A DNA stretch of 64,000 nucleotides from Psychrosphaera sp. B3R10. GTDB taxonomy: Bacteria; Pseudomonadota; Gammaproteobacteria; Enterobacterales; Alteromonadaceae. Made by a program: the position numbers and the translations under genes. The notes beneath the pieces were generated by a model. It saw only the letters and a list, made by a program, of their open reading frames with translations. It had not been told where the DNA came from and ran no database searches. Shown piece by piece: positions 54,289 through 63,938 of this stretch (positions are counted from its first letter, which is position 1; each line of letters starts with the position of its first letter). The stretch covers positions 206,321-270,320 of the forward strand of contig NZ_JAHKQH010000042.1 in the NCBI RefSeq assembly GCF_018861025.1, in the 5' to 3' direction.

Positions 54289-57200
54289 ATGAATGACTCT
54301 AAGGTCCCTGAAACTATTTCAGAGTGGCATGAATGGCTTTCTGAAGAAGAAACAAAAACTCTAGAATCATATTTAGCTAAACCTGCTAATTTAATAAAAG
54401 AGTTTCGCAGTGAAAGAGCCACCAGTGAAGATTATAAAGGCAGGGAGGTTTTAGAACTTTTACAAAATGCTGCGGATCAAGCTAAAGAGTCTTCTGTAAG
54501 GGGGAGAGTTGTTATTGAGGTAATGGATGAAGGGCTATTAGTTGCTAATACTGGTAAGGCGTTCTCGCTTGGTGGTGTACATTCATTACAAAATCATCAT
54601 CTTAGTCCTAAAAGGCGTAAAGAAAAAAAGTTAATCGGATGCAAAGGACTAGGGTTTCGCTCGGTACTAAATTTAACTAAAAAACCTTTAATATCTAGTG
54701 GGAGTTTAAATATCGCATATAGTGGTGCGTATAATAAAAAGTTATTAAAGCAGATCTGTAGTCAATCTAATGACGTTCAGTTATTAGTCTCTAAAGAGCA
54801 GGAGCAAGAAAAAGGGTTAGTATTTCCCATTTTGCCATTTCCAGCATTTGGTAAAAACTATGATGAATTGACTGAACCTACTACTTTAAAGTTTAAAGAG
54901 CGCTGCCATTTCTGGCGTTCCGAGGGTTACAATACTGTTATAGGTATACCTTTTGAAAAGCCTGAATTTAGATATGATGTCGAAAAACAAATCTGTTCAC
55001 TTAGCCCAGAAGTACTTTTATTTGTCCCATATTTAGATGAAATTATATTTATCCTGCCAAATAAAGACGTTAAAGTTTGGACAAAAGAAGGAGATGAATC
55101 GGCATCTTTAGTTTTAGAGAATGATGAACCTATTGGTATTTGGCAAATATTTAGACAGTCAGGAAATGTAGAAAGTACTTATCTTGATAATAACACCGAT
55201 AAATTATTGGGTTACGAGCTAATCATTGCTGTGCCGGATTATAATGACGGTGATAACCCAGTAACTCATCCATTATATTCTTATTTTCCTACACAAATAA
55301 ACCTTCCCGTTCCTGTTGTTTGCCACGCTACTTTTGAATTAGACCAAAGTAGAAACCACTTAAAAAAATGCAAAACTAATGAGTTCGTTTTTGAAAAGTT
55401 AGCGGAGTTTATAGCCGAAGTAGCAGAGTTAAGAGCAAAACAGTTCCCTGATGGTATTAATGCTGGTTATAAAATAGTGATACCTTTAGAAAGTTATTCA
55501 CACGATTTTAAGTCTGTGAATTTTGAAGATTTATTATACGATTCTGTGTCCAATAAAAACATAATACCTACTATTGATGGTTCTTTACTTTCACCTAAAC
55601 TTAGTAAAGTTTTAAACATTGAAAGTACCGAGTGGTTGCCTGAAGAAAGTTTTGGCGATATTGCAAAATGTAATAAAGAACAAAGCCGATTTTTCATTAA
55701 ATTAGGTGCTGAACACATAAATAATAAAGAGATACAAGAAAGATTTATTGCTCATAATTGGCAAGATGTAGATCAGCGAGTTAAAGCAATTACTGGAATA
55801 ATAGCTCATAATTTCCATTCTTCTACTCATTCATCTTCTTTACTGTTAGCAACTAACCAGAAAAGTCTACCGCATGCAGTGACAGTTTTTAATTCTCGGA
55901 AAGGAATTGATTTACCCGAACTTCCTTCATGGCAAAAGCTTTGGTTTTTAGATGAGCTTATGCAAACAAAACTGATGTTCCTCTTAGAAGCAAAGGATGT
56001 AAGAAGTCTACAAGTAAAACTATCGGATTTTGGCTTAAGAGAATACTCCTTGGGTAGCCTTATTAGTAGGTTAGCAGCAAATGCAAACTCGAAGAAAAAA
56101 GTTGTTGAAACTCCGGAAAGAAAGATAATAAATGACGAATTGATTACTGCAATTTATAGAATATATAAAGCTGAAGATCTTAGTTCAGTCAAACCTGCCT
56201 TTCCACCGAATGTTACTATAGAAATTGAAAACCAATCAGGGGATTTAATTCGAACGTCAAATTTATATTTTGGGAAAGGTTATGGTTCTGATGGCAATAT
56301 TACCCAAGTTTTGTACGAAGATGTTAAAGATTGCAAATTAGTCGCTCTACCATCTACATTTCATTTCACGGAAAGCATTGAAAACTTGATTGAGTTTTTT
56401 ATTTGGCTCGGTGTAAATAAATGGCCAAGAACTATAATCCAAAAGCGAATAAATATTAGCGCTGATAAAACTTATCTCGAACATGTTAAAGACTCATTCG
56501 ATTACCCTGTGAGTTTTGGGAATGAGTATATTTTTAAAACAAAAGAATCACTATCTTCATCTCCATTGTATTTAACTTCAATAGCAAATATAGATGGTTT
56601 AGAACAATTTTTGATTCCAACTAAATCGGATGCAGTAGCAGCATGGCTGTCTAGAGATGAGAGAATTAATACTCTTTTAGCTGACACCACCGATAACAAA
56701 ATAGCGGCAAGAAAAGGCTACGACAGAAATGATAGAGTTCATCAAGGGGCATTGCCTAGCTACATAAAATGGAAGCTGGAATATACGGATTGGTTGATGG
56801 ATAAACACCAAAAACCAATAAAGCCTAAAGAGTGTATTGTCATAGATAAAACTACAGATGCAATTTTTAGTAGACCAGCTAGACCAAAAGCTGAAGTGTT
56901 ATTAAGCTTTGGAGTATCTGAAAGAAACATAATTGATGGTTGGAGGAAAGGCGGTGTAATTACCAATCAGTTTGAGCTGAAATCCTCTGATATTTACGAT
57001 AAATTGATAGAACTTCCTGCAAAAGATCCGAAGGGAGTTGCAGCTAAAGCACTATACCGCTGGTTCTTAGATATTATCGATGCTATAGAAGTTGGTAATG
57101 AATCGTCAAAGTTAAAATTTTTGTCTACTGGAGAAATGTGGGGCGTGTGTGATGGGAAGTTCGATTATTACCCGATTACAGACTTAAGACATGATGATAT

Positions 57201-58512
57201 TGGAAGTTTGCCAAGCACTTTAACTAAAAAGTTATCAATGGCTGCGCTTTCTCATAAGGTTGGGGTTAGAAAAGTAGAAAAAGTTTTTGGTATAAAGTCA
57301 ATTAGTCTTTCTTCTTTAAAGCAAAAACCAAAACATTATATTCTTGATATTGACCTTGATGATTATTTCCAGAAAGCCAAACCATACTTGTATGCTGTAA
57401 GGGCTGGAGTAGCTGGCCAACAAGCAATTTTACAAAAATTAAAAGGTTATTCACTTAAAGTATGTTCTGAACTAAATGCAGAAGTAATATATGAAGGCGA
57501 TGCAATAGAGTTTTCTCTTCCGTTTTGGGGATGGTTAATAGATGAAGCAACTAGCACTATTTATGTGCGTTCAAATCCATCACTACAAACAAATTCTAAT
57601 TCACAGTTACTTGCTGATTCAGTTGGTTCTGCATTAGCAAGCATGTTCTTACTCACAGATGGAGGTAATTTTTCTAGATTATTTTCATGCGGAGAAAATG
57701 AAAGAAGAGAGTTACTAAAAAGTATCAGAGGCGATGATAGCTTTATTGATATTGATGAAATTTTGTTGGATTTTGACGATGATTTTACTATTGATGAAGA
57801 AGAGCACCTATACTCAGCCTTCGATGAAATTGATGATCCTGAAGTAGTAAATGATAAAGATGAAAGCTCTGAAAGCCCAGGTGATGATGAGCAACTTCGC
57901 GATAAGAGATCTACTCACAAGAGTGAAAAAGAAGCATCAAATGACGATGATGATGATATAGAGGTTACGTCGAAAGATCCCCAGCCAGTCAAAAAGAAAA
58001 AAACAACTAATATAAAAGTTGTCAAGCGAACTAAAAGTTCAAGGAACAGCGTTTCAGGATATAAAGCTACGGATGGAGACTTTGCTGAAAAGAAGGCTAT
58101 TGAATTTGAAGAATACTCGAATAGGTTTCCATTGAGAGTAGGACAAATTCAAGGAAAGGAAGGTTTCGGCTGCGATATCCTAAGTTTTTCATCTCAGCAA
58201 TTAAGAGATGACTTTAAATCAAATAAAAATAGAAATATATCTTCAGTTAGTCGCTTCATTGAAGTTAAAGGCAGAAAAAATATAAATGCTGAAATAGAGT
58301 TGCGTGGCAATGAAAAAAATTGTGCGTATAAACATTCAGAAAAATATTATATATATAGATTAAGTAAAACCAATGACGGTGAATACTTGTTGGGTATATT
58401 AAAAAACCCTCTGTCAGTGCAAGAGGCTGTTGAACAATCAATTTATGTTCACCTTGATATGACAGAAAGTACTGAGTTTTTGGATATTAGAGGGGGGATC
58501 AAGGAGAGCTAA
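54289..58512 (+). CDS. Giant sacsin-like GHKL ATPase with C-terminal DUF3883/nuclease-like domain
   Basis: 1407 residues. The N-terminus is an Hsp90-like (GHKL) ATPase of the sacsin type: VLELLQNAADQ (Glu56, Asn60, the ATP/Mg site), DEGLLVANTGKAF and IGCKGLGFRSVL (lid glycines). A long unassigned middle follows. Residues about 1160-1260 are a charged, Asp/Glu then Lys-rich linker. The end (about 1265-1400) resembles DUF3883: FGCDILSF (Asp1296) and FIEVKGRK (Glu1325, Lys1327) form a D...ExK pattern as in PD-(D/E)xK nucleases. It fits an ATP-dependent nuclease in genome defence (inference). It is a single gene 279 bp after the DUF2971 gene. Confidence 0.75.
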   Translation: MNDSKVPETISEWHEWLSEEETKTLESYLAKPANLIKEFRSERATSEDYKGREVLELLQNAADQAKESSVRGRVVIEVMDEGLLVANTGKAFSLGGVHSLQNHHLSPKRRKEKKLIGCKGLGFRSVLNLTKKPLISSGSLNIAYSGAYNKKLLKQICSQSNDVQLLVSKEQEQEKGLVFPILPFPAFGKNYDELTEPTTLKFKERCHFWRSEGYNTVIGIPFEKPEFRYDVEKQICSLSPEVLLFVPYLDEIIFILPNKDVKVWTKEGDESASLVLENDEPIGIWQIFRQSGNVESTYLDNNTDKLLGYELIIAVPDYNDGDNPVTHPLYSYFPTQINLPVPVVCHATFELDQSRNHLKKCKTNEFVFEKLAEFIAEVAELRAKQFPDGINAGYKIVIPLESYSHDFKSVNFEDLLYDSVSNKNIIPTIDGSLLSPKLSKVLNIESTEWLPEESFGDIAKCNKEQSRFFIKLGAEHINNKEIQERFIAHNWQDVDQRVKAITGIIAHNFHSSTHSSSLLLATNQKSLPHAVTVFNSRKGIDLPELPSWQKLWFLDELMQTKLMFLLEAKDVRSLQVKLSDFGLREYSLGSLISRLAANANSKKKVVETPERKIINDELITAIYRIYKAEDLSSVKPAFPPNVTIEIENQSGDLIRTSNLYFGKGYGSDGNITQVLYEDVKDCKLVALPSTFHFTESIENLIEFFIWLGVNKWPRTIIQKRINISADKTYLEHVKDSFDYPVSFGNEYIFKTKESLSSSPLYLTSIANIDGLEQFLIPTKSDAVAAWLSRDERINTLLADTTDNKIAARKGYDRNDRVHQGALPSYIKWKLEYTDWLMDKHQKPIKPKECIVIDKTTDAIFSRPARPKAEVLLSFGVSERNIIDGWRKGGVITNQFELKSSDIYDKLIELPAKDPKGVAAKALYRWFLDIIDAIEVGNESSKLKFLSTGEMWGVCDGKFDYYPITDLRHDDIGSLPSTLTKKLSMAALSHKVGVRKVEKVFGIKSISLSSLKQKPKHYILDIDLDDYFQKAKPYLYAVRAGVAGQQAILQKLKGYSLKVCSELNAEVIYEGDAIEFSLPFWGWLIDEATSTIYVRSNPSLQTNSNSQLLADSVGSALASMFLLTDGGNFSRLFSCGENERRELLKSIRGDDSFIDIDEILLDFDDDFTIDEEEHLYSAFDEIDDPEVVNDKDESSESPGDDEQLRDKRSTHKSEKEASNDDDDDIEVTSKDPQPVKKKKTTNIKVVKRTKSSRNSVSGYKATDGDFAEKKAIEFEEYSNRFPLRVGQIQGKEGFGCDILSFSSQQLRDDFKSNKNRNISSVSRFIEVKGRKNINAEIELRGNEKNCAYKHSEKYYIYRLSKTNDGEYLLGILKNPLSVQEAVEQSIYVHLDMTESTEFLDIRGGIKES

Positions 58513-58572
58513 ATAGTAAGGTTATAACCAATGTTCAGGTATAACCAGACTATATAAAGTTGAGTACAAGTA

Positions 58573-58821
58573 ATGATTTTAAAACTTAATAACGTTAACA
58601 AAATCCTTACTAATTGGCTTGATAGTTTGTCGAAAGGAAAATATGAACCTTTGATTAAAGTGTGGTCAGGGCCAAAGGGTACAAGACGTCATTTATATAA
58701 AGGGATCAAAAGTGGCCGAACTCACCATTTTTTAAGTGATGGTGAAAAGCGCCTAGGAATTGTAAGAGATTCTCTGCCCGAGACCGTTGACTATTTTGAA
58801 CAATATCCACTTTATGTGTAA
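58573..58821 (+). CDS. Small hypothetical protein
   Basis: 82 residues, basic, 60 bp after the large ATPase gene on the same strand. Segments such as KVWSGPKGTRRHLYKG and SGRTHHFLSDGEKRLG do not match a family I know. There is no signal peptide or membrane helix. RBS is weak. It may be a minor island gene or the intact part of an older one. Confidence 0.5.
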   Translation: MILKLNNVNKILTNWLDSLSKGKYEPLIKVWSGPKGTRRHLYKGIKSGRTHHFLSDGEKRLGIVRDSLPETVDYFEQYPLYV

Positions 58822-58887
58822 CCAGACGCAGTGGTATAGGTACTTAGACTTTGGTCATTTGGGCTTCCAAGCTGCAAAAAATAAAGA

Positions 58888-58987
58888 AGCCCATTAGGAA
58901 GACGAAACAAAGGAAATTTTCAAAGGCTCTAGGCTCGATGAAGCGCTAGGTTATCTTGACGAAAATATTGAGTATTATTCAAACTAA
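58888..58987 (+). pseudogene. C-terminal fragment of an unknown gene
   Basis: A frame without start codon encodes EIFKGSRLDEALGYLDENI and YYSN, then stops at 58985-58987. It has protein-like composition but is too short and lacks an N-terminus. I take it as the remaining end of a lost gene. Confidence 0.3.
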
Positions 58988-59062
58988 TAGAATATGGATT
59001 ATTTATTGCGGTTGGTCATTGATTTAAGATGCCTAACTGCATTTAAAATTAAGGATTAATAT

Positions 59063-59986
59063 ATGAAACAAATTTTGATCATTTTGTTTATTGTAAGTCT
59101 TTTAGGTTGCGAATCATCGAAGGAAGATGGACTAATCGCAGATATAATCTTTGTAAGTGAATCAGTTGAGTCTTGTATTAAAGAACGAGCAGAAGCTGAG
59201 AGCTTTACTAAGGTAGAAGAGTTAACAGAGGTTCTTTGTAAAGGGGGCTATGGTTACTCAAATTTACAAGACTTAAACCACTTTCCAAATTTGAAAGGAG
59301 TCGCCCTTCATTCACTAGATGCTCATGAAGTAAACTTCGATAACATTCTGTATGTCGAAAGACTATCAGTAATTTCTTCGGAGCAACTTCGCAGGCTTAC
59401 AATACAAAATTCTTCTAATTTAGAGACTTTTAAAATAGAAAATTCACATAAAGTTAACGAAGTTTCCCTTGATAACCTGCCAGAACTAAAGGATTTAACG
59501 ATTCGAGACACAGTACTAGAAACTTTAGACATTGGCGATATACAGTCATTGGAAAGTTTATCAATAGGCACATATGGCTCTGACTCTTTTCTTTTTGATT
59601 TAGTAGTTTCAATTGAAAGTTTAGATCTTACGGCAAATCAAAACCTAGAAGAAATTACCTTAAAATACACAAAATTGAAATCAGTTATGCTTGAAGGTCT
59701 AAATAAGCTAAAAAATCTTACAATTCATAGCAGTGAGCTGGATCAAGTATATTTGGACCTTCCTAGCTTGGAAGAATTAGTTTTATTTCAAAACAAAATC
59801 TCTAGCATTGATTTAGGGTACGTACCAAAAATTACGCACCTACAACTTCAAAATAATTTTATTAATGAAATTGATTTAGATCCGAATACAAATCTTTCTT
59901 TTGTACGCTTAACCGATAATCCATTGTCACAAGAAGCTATTGAATATCTGGACTCTATAGATTGGATTGATGATTTAAAATACTAA
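59063..59986 (+). CDS. Leucine-rich-repeat lipoprotein
   Basis: 307 residues. A lipoprotein signal with lipobox LLGC (Cys16) precedes about ten irregular leucine-rich repeats of 20-24 residues (NLKGVALHSLDAHEVNFDNI, SLDNLPELKDLTIRDT, LEGLNKLKNLTIHSS, VPKITHLQLQNNFINEIDL). The last repeats match the classic LxxLxLxxN pattern best. It is probably a surface or periplasmic binding protein. RBS AAGGA precedes ATG 59063. It has no clear link to its neighbours. Confidence 0.75.
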   Translation: MKQILIILFIVSLLGCESSKEDGLIADIIFVSESVESCIKERAEAESFTKVEELTEVLCKGGYGYSNLQDLNHFPNLKGVALHSLDAHEVNFDNILYVERLSVISSEQLRRLTIQNSSNLETFKIENSHKVNEVSLDNLPELKDLTIRDTVLETLDIGDIQSLESLSIGTYGSDSFLFDLVVSIESLDLTANQNLEEITLKYTKLKSVMLEGLNKLKNLTIHSSELDQVYLDLPSLEELVLFQNKISSIDLGYVPKITHLQLQNNFINEIDLDPNTNLSFVRLTDNPLSQEAIEYLDSIDWIDDLKY

Positions 59987-60356
59987 TAGCTTTTATAGAT
60001 TAGCGGTCTGACAAGCCGCTAATCGCAAATACATACAGTGTTGTAAACTCACATTAGCCAACTTCAATTTTGCATCGATCCAGATCAAATAACGTATTCA
60101 ATGTTTTCCAGCGCTCTTTGGCTCTAATAGCATTAACAAGAGAATTATAATTACCTACAAAAACACTGACCAAGGGGTCAGAGACGCTGAAATTAATTAC
60201 CTCTTCAGTAATGTGTTAGCCGTGCTAAATATCGCCTGGGCGCGGCTAACTATATACCCTCGAAGAAAGAGGTTTTAGTTTTTGTATTTTAAGCAAATAA
60301 TAATCGAGAATAACGTGAATAGAACATCAGTGATGTTATTCTAACTGGCCGTAACT
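59987..60356. other. Intergenic region with two hairpins and a REP-like sequence
   Basis: 370 bp without a gene. GATTAGCGG / CCGCTAATC (59998-60024) is a perfect 9-bp hairpin that may end the LRR gene. GTTAGCCGTGC / GCGCGGCTAAC (60215-60250) is an 11-bp hairpin with one G-U pair. Between them lies a REP-like GACC..GGTC sequence at 60168-60180. The hairpins resemble each other in the TTAGC/GCTAA core. Confidence 0.55.
60168..60180 (-). repeat. REP-like sequence, copy 1
   Basis: GACCAAGGGGTCA reads TGACCCCTTGGTC on the minus strand, the same as copies at 62524 and 63939 except for a one-base deletion and substitution in the loop. The arms GACC and GGTC can pair. Confidence 0.4.
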
Positions 60357-60743
60357 TTACGTAAATAACCAAGTGTGCATCATCCGTCCTGGCATCATAG
60401 CTAAGCTGCCAGCTATTAATAGCGCGCCCACATACATGCCAAGCATATGTCTTTTATGAGCACCCACATCGCCTTTTCGAATTGCTAAAATAGCTAATGG
60501 AACGGTTACGAACACGAGGACACTTAATAAGTGAATAAACCCGAAGTGGTTTAAAATTGTAGGGCCGACAACGGCTGGCATAAACAGAGTAATAAATGCC
60601 GTTGCAAGCATAAAACTCACATAAAGCTTTCCTAACATTTTGTGTTTTGGCGTTCCTTTGCGAATAAATAAAATGTATGTCCCGAGAAAGAAAGCCGGTA
60701 CTACAGTGGCTAGATGTAAATATGCGAGTTGTATGTATGTCAA
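60357..60743 (-). CDS. DUF2306 membrane protein
   Basis: 128 residues from TTG 60743, with a GGA-containing site about 10 bases upstream. Four membrane helices are visible (YIQLAYLHLATVVPAFFLGTY, MLGKLYVSFMLATAFITLF, FIHLLSVLVFVTVPLAILAI, MLGMYVGALLIAGSLAMMP, each shortened). Motifs KGTPKHKMLGKLYV and GDVGAHKRHMLGMYVGALLIAG are typical of DUF2306, where conserved His residues may bind haem or metal. Function unknown. It stands alone. Confidence 0.8.
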   Translation of the reverse strand: MTYIQLAYLHLATVVPAFFLGTYILFIRKGTPKHKMLGKLYVSFMLATAFITLFMPAVVGPTILNHFGFIHLLSVLVFVTVPLAILAIRKGDVGAHKRHMLGMYVGALLIAGSLAMMPGRMMHTWLFT

Positions 60744-61066
60744 AATATGTCATCCATTTTTGTTTAAAATTAGATTAAACGATTACTCTTTTACATTCAA
60801 TACGTTCTGATATTACTGACAATAAGGACCACGAATTTAAGACGTTCTGTTCTTGCTATCCATAACCGCTTGTTGTCGACGCTCTAAAAATTGTAGCCGT
60901 AAGTGCAAAGCTAATGAGCTACCGTTATCGCCTTGCGTAAATTTAATGTTATCTCTAGCGAACTTATGGTTGCGCTGTCAGTCTACACTCTACTTTATTG
61001 AAAACCATTTTAGTTTATTGAAAGTCATTTGACTCAATTGAAACCCATTTTAAAGCAAGGATGTTT
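60744..61066. other. Intergenic region with short tandem repeats
   Basis: About 320 bp with no gene. The right end (60994-61053) has three degenerate 20-bp tandem repeats that run up to the lipoprotein gene's RBS. Confidence 0.5.
60994..61053. repeat. Three degenerate 20-bp tandem repeats
   Basis: Units with the pattern TTTATTGAAAACCATTTTAG, TTTATTGAAAGTCATTTGAC and TCAATTGAAACCCATTTTAA follow each other with a period of 20 bp, immediately upstream of the lipoprotein gene at 61067. Two helical turns per unit would place the copies on one face of the DNA. Confidence 0.7.
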
Positions 61067-61708
61067 ATGAAAATCAAAGCATTAATATTTACCTCAGTAG
61101 TAACATTTATTTTGAACGGATGCATGAGCATGCCGATTAGTACCATGTATAAAATGAGTCAATTTTCACCACTTGACATAAAACCCCATGAGCTAAAGGT
61201 CGCAATTCGCACAAATGAAGCCATCAATATCCAAAGCGGCGCAGTGCAAATTAGTATGGATGTTCAAAGCAAGGGAATGGAAAAAGCGAGCGGTATCTCT
61301 AAATCACAACTCGATGAGTTTGGTCCGGTGGACATTGCATTAAAAATGAATGTTCGTGTTTTACCTGAAAATAAAAAGGGTTTTACGCCAATTTTGTTAG
61401 ACGATATTGGGGATGATGAGCGTTTAACAATATTGAGTCTATCAGATGAAGATGCACAAAGTATGTCCGACACGCTGGCGTTGGTTCGAAAATACAGAGC
61501 TAATGGCATAAAACCACGTGGTTCATTTGGTATATCAACGCAGTCACAATGTTTTGGTGACTTTTCTGGCTTCGATGAACTTGAAGTTGATGTATTTATT
61601 CAAGTTGATAATCAAGAAGGGTACATCATGTTTTTAGAAGACATAGACATTATTGAAGAAGCCAACGACCGAGACTTAAAGATGCTCACAACAAATAAAT
61701 GCGAATAG
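61067..61708 (+). CDS. Hypothetical lipoprotein
   Basis: 213 residues from ATG 61067, which has AAGGA six bases upstream; ATG 61061 is two codons earlier. A lipoprotein signal ends in ILNGC. The body is rich in charged residues (VAIRTNEAINIQSGAVQI, SLSDEDAQSMSDTLALVRKY) with one C-terminal pair of Cys that could form a disulfide. I do not recognise the family. It may be an envelope protein. Confidence 0.65.
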   Translation: MKIKALIFTSVVTFILNGCMSMPISTMYKMSQFSPLDIKPHELKVAIRTNEAINIQSGAVQISMDVQSKGMEKASGISKSQLDEFGPVDIALKMNVRVLPENKKGFTPILLDDIGDDERLTILSLSDEDAQSMSDTLALVRKYRANGIKPRGSFGISTQSQCFGDFSGFDELEVDVFIQVDNQEGYIMFLEDIDIIEEANDRDLKMLTTNKCE

Positions 61709-61797
61709 GCGACCTATGTGCTCAGAATTACTTCGTTGATTTTTGAAGGATAGCGGCTAGGCTTGATATTCGTACTTAATATAGAAGGTTATTATTT

Positions 61798-62526
61798 ATG
61801 GCACGGATGCCAAGATTAAATTTAGCAAATGTTCCGCAACATGTGGTGCAAAGGGGAAATAATAGACAAGTTACGTTTGTCACACGTAATGATTATGTCG
61901 CTTATTTAGAAAAACTTAGACTCTACGCAGAAGAATACAAAGTGCAGGTCCATGCATTTGTTTTGATGACTAATCATGTTCACCTATTATTGACACCAAC
62001 GACAGAGAAAGGCATTAGCCAATTAATGCAATCTTTGGGGAGCTATTATGTTCGCTACTTTAATCAAGTATATAATCGAACAGGCACGCTGTGGGAAGGA
62101 CGTTATAAGTCGACTCTGGTTGACTCTGAGAATTACTTCTTATTAGTTAGCCGTTATATTGAGCTTAATCCCGTAAGAGCCAATATTGTTAGTCACCCTG
62201 CAGATTATCCATGGTCAAGTTACCAACAAAACGCCGTTGGCAAACAAATTCAGATGCTGACTGAGCATTTAACTTACTTGGCTTTGGGCAGCAATAGCGA
62301 ACAAAGGCAAGAGCGTTATCGCTTCCTTTTTAACTCGGAGATCCCAGAAAAGTCACTGGCTGAAATTAGGGACTCTACCGATAAAGCATGGGTGTTGGGC
62401 AATGACAAATTTAAAGAACAGGTGGAACAGTTAACGGGAAGAAGGGCATCGCCAATGCCCAAGGGAGGTGATAGAAAGTCTCAAAAATTTAGAGACAAAC
62501 AAGGGGGAGAATTTCAGCGGCTTTGA
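61798..62526 (+). CDS. REP-associated tyrosine transposase (RAYT), Y1 family
   Basis: 242 residues of the IS200-like Y1 transposase family. The HUH motif is NHVHLLL (His60, His62), preceded by MPRLNLANVPQHVVQRGNN, the usual RAYT start, and followed by SYYVRYFNQVYNRTGTLWEG and SRYIELNPVRANIV. The catalytic tyrosine is in the middle region. RAYTs process REP hairpins as single strands. Two REP-like copies lie at its right end and beyond the next gene. The protein is full length, so it may be active. RBS AAGG precedes ATG 61798. Confidence 0.88.
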   Translation: MARMPRLNLANVPQHVVQRGNNRQVTFVTRNDYVAYLEKLRLYAEEYKVQVHAFVLMTNHVHLLLTPTTEKGISQLMQSLGSYYVRYFNQVYNRTGTLWEGRYKSTLVDSENYFLLVSRYIELNPVRANIVSHPADYPWSSYQQNAVGKQIQMLTEHLTYLALGSNSEQRQERYRFLFNSEIPEKSLAEIRDSTDKAWVLGNDKFKEQVEQLTGRRASPMPKGGDRKSQKFRDKQGGEFQRL

Positions 62527-62537
62527 CCCCGCTGGTC
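62524..62537 (+). repeat. REP-like sequence, copy 2, right after the RAYT gene
   Basis: TGACCCCGCTGGTC overlaps the RAYT stop codon by one to three bases. Its inverted copy TGACCCCACTGGTC at 63939-63952 lies on the other side of the sulfatase gene. GACC and GGTC can pair. Confidence 0.5.
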
Positions 62538-62547
62538 AGCAGTGGTC

Positions 62548-63915
62548 TTATTTTGAGATGATTTTATAGGGTAAATACGGAATGATTTTGTCTTCCCATG
62601 CTTTTACCTTTGTCGTCATTTCTTTTACTAAATCGGGGTGGTTCTTAGCGACATTGTGCTGCTCAGAAATATCTTTAGATAAATCATATAATTGCGACTT
62701 TTTATAATAAGGGCTTACTACCAATTTCCATTTTCCAGATCGCATTGCTTTACTTTTATCTTTAGTTAATAAGCTCGTCGCTTTAACCGTTAAACCACCG
62801 TTGCGCCAAAACAATTCACGTTTTGTTTCTTGTTGCCCAAGAAAGGTAGGAATAAGATCAATCCCATCTAGTTGATGATCTTTAGGCACACTAGCGCCCG
62901 ATAACGATAAGATAGTTGGCATAATATCTAACGTTGTAGCTAACTGGTTGTTAACTGTGTTTTGTTCAATTTTATTTGGCCACCAAGCAATTGTAGGCAC
63001 TCTGTGACCACCTTCAAATAAACTCCCTTTTTTACCGCGTAATACACCGGCTGAAGACAGCGACATTGGTCCATTATCTGACGTAAATAAAATTAACGTA
63101 TTGTGACTAATACCTGCACGTTTAACTGTTTCGACAATTTTTCCAACACTGATATCTAACTCTGTTAGGACTTCTTTATAAACGTCACTGGCCTTAATGT
63201 TCTTATCTTGTTTTTGTTTATTAGGCCCTCGTTGTATACGTGAATTCGGGCCTTGCATGGGATCATGTACAGCCTCGTGAGCAACGTATAATACAAACGG
63301 TTTTTCTTTATTGGCGTTAATGAAGTCGGTTGCGTGTTTCGTAATAAGATGAGTGGAGTATCCTTCTTCTTTAACTTGTTCATTGTTGTGCCACCAATCA
63401 AACGTACCCTGGCGGTCATAATGTGAAATGTAATCAATATTTCCAGATAAAAAACCAACAAAACGGTCAAAACCAAAATTCATTGGGTGATAGCGTTGCT
63501 GATAGCCAATATGCCATTTACCGATCAATGCAGTTTTGTAACCTTGAGATTTAACTAAACTTGGAAACGTTATTTGGCTTTTAGGATCAACACCAAAACT
63601 ATGTGATGGATGTTTAGGATCTGCGTTTACTACCCCATCTACAGTAGATCTATGTTGATAACGGCCTGTAATAAGTCCGGCGCGAGTTGGGCTACAAACT
63701 GTGCCGCTTGAATGAAAATCGGTAAAACGCATACCTTCTTTGGCTAACTGATCTAAGTTCGGTGTTTTTTGTTTTCCGTTATAACTGCCTAAGTCACCGT
63801 AGCCTAAATCATCGGCCATAATAATAATGATGTTCGTTTTACCCGGTTGTATGTCTTGTGCGCTTGTTTGTGCAATTGACAGTAAACTAGCAATGATTAT
63901 TAATATGGTTTTCAT
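62548..63915 (-). CDS. S1 family sulfatase (arylsulfatase type), secreted
   Basis: 455 residues. I choose ATG 63915, which has AAAGGA upstream and starts the signal peptide MKTILIIIASLLSIAQTSAQ; a longer frame starts 14 codons before. The active-site signature is GTVCSPTRAGLITGRY with Cys74 in C-S-P-T-R, ready for formylglycine formation. The metal site starts with IIIIMADDLGYGDLG, and FTSDNGPMS and GHRVPTIAWWP are typical of arylsulfatases and GalNAc-6-sulfatases. Unlike the other two sulfatases it has no lipobox. It is flanked by inverted REP-like sequences. Confidence 0.92.
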   Translation of the reverse strand: MKTILIIIASLLSIAQTSAQDIQPGKTNIIIIMADDLGYGDLGSYNGKQKTPNLDQLAKEGMRFTDFHSSGTVCSPTRAGLITGRYQHRSTVDGVVNADPKHPSHSFGVDPKSQITFPSLVKSQGYKTALIGKWHIGYQQRYHPMNFGFDRFVGFLSGNIDYISHYDRQGTFDWWHNNEQVKEEGYSTHLITKHATDFINANKEKPFVLYVAHEAVHDPMQGPNSRIQRGPNKQKQDKNIKASDVYKEVLTELDISVGKIVETVKRAGISHNTLILFTSDNGPMSLSSAGVLRGKKGSLFEGGHRVPTIAWWPNKIEQNTVNNQLATTLDIMPTILSLSGASVPKDHQLDGIDLIPTFLGQQETKRELFWRNGGLTVKATSLLTKDKSKAMRSGKWKLVVSPYYKKSQLYDLSKDISEQHNVAKNHPDLVKEMTTKVKAWEDKIIPYLPYKIISK

Positions 63916-63938
63916 TCGTTCATTTCCTTTCAAAGTTC

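Noticed and set aside
60454..60753. Alternative 99-codon frame over the DUF2306 gene
   Set aside because: It is rich in Ser/Arg/Thr without helices and overlaps a frame with clear membrane helices and family motifs.
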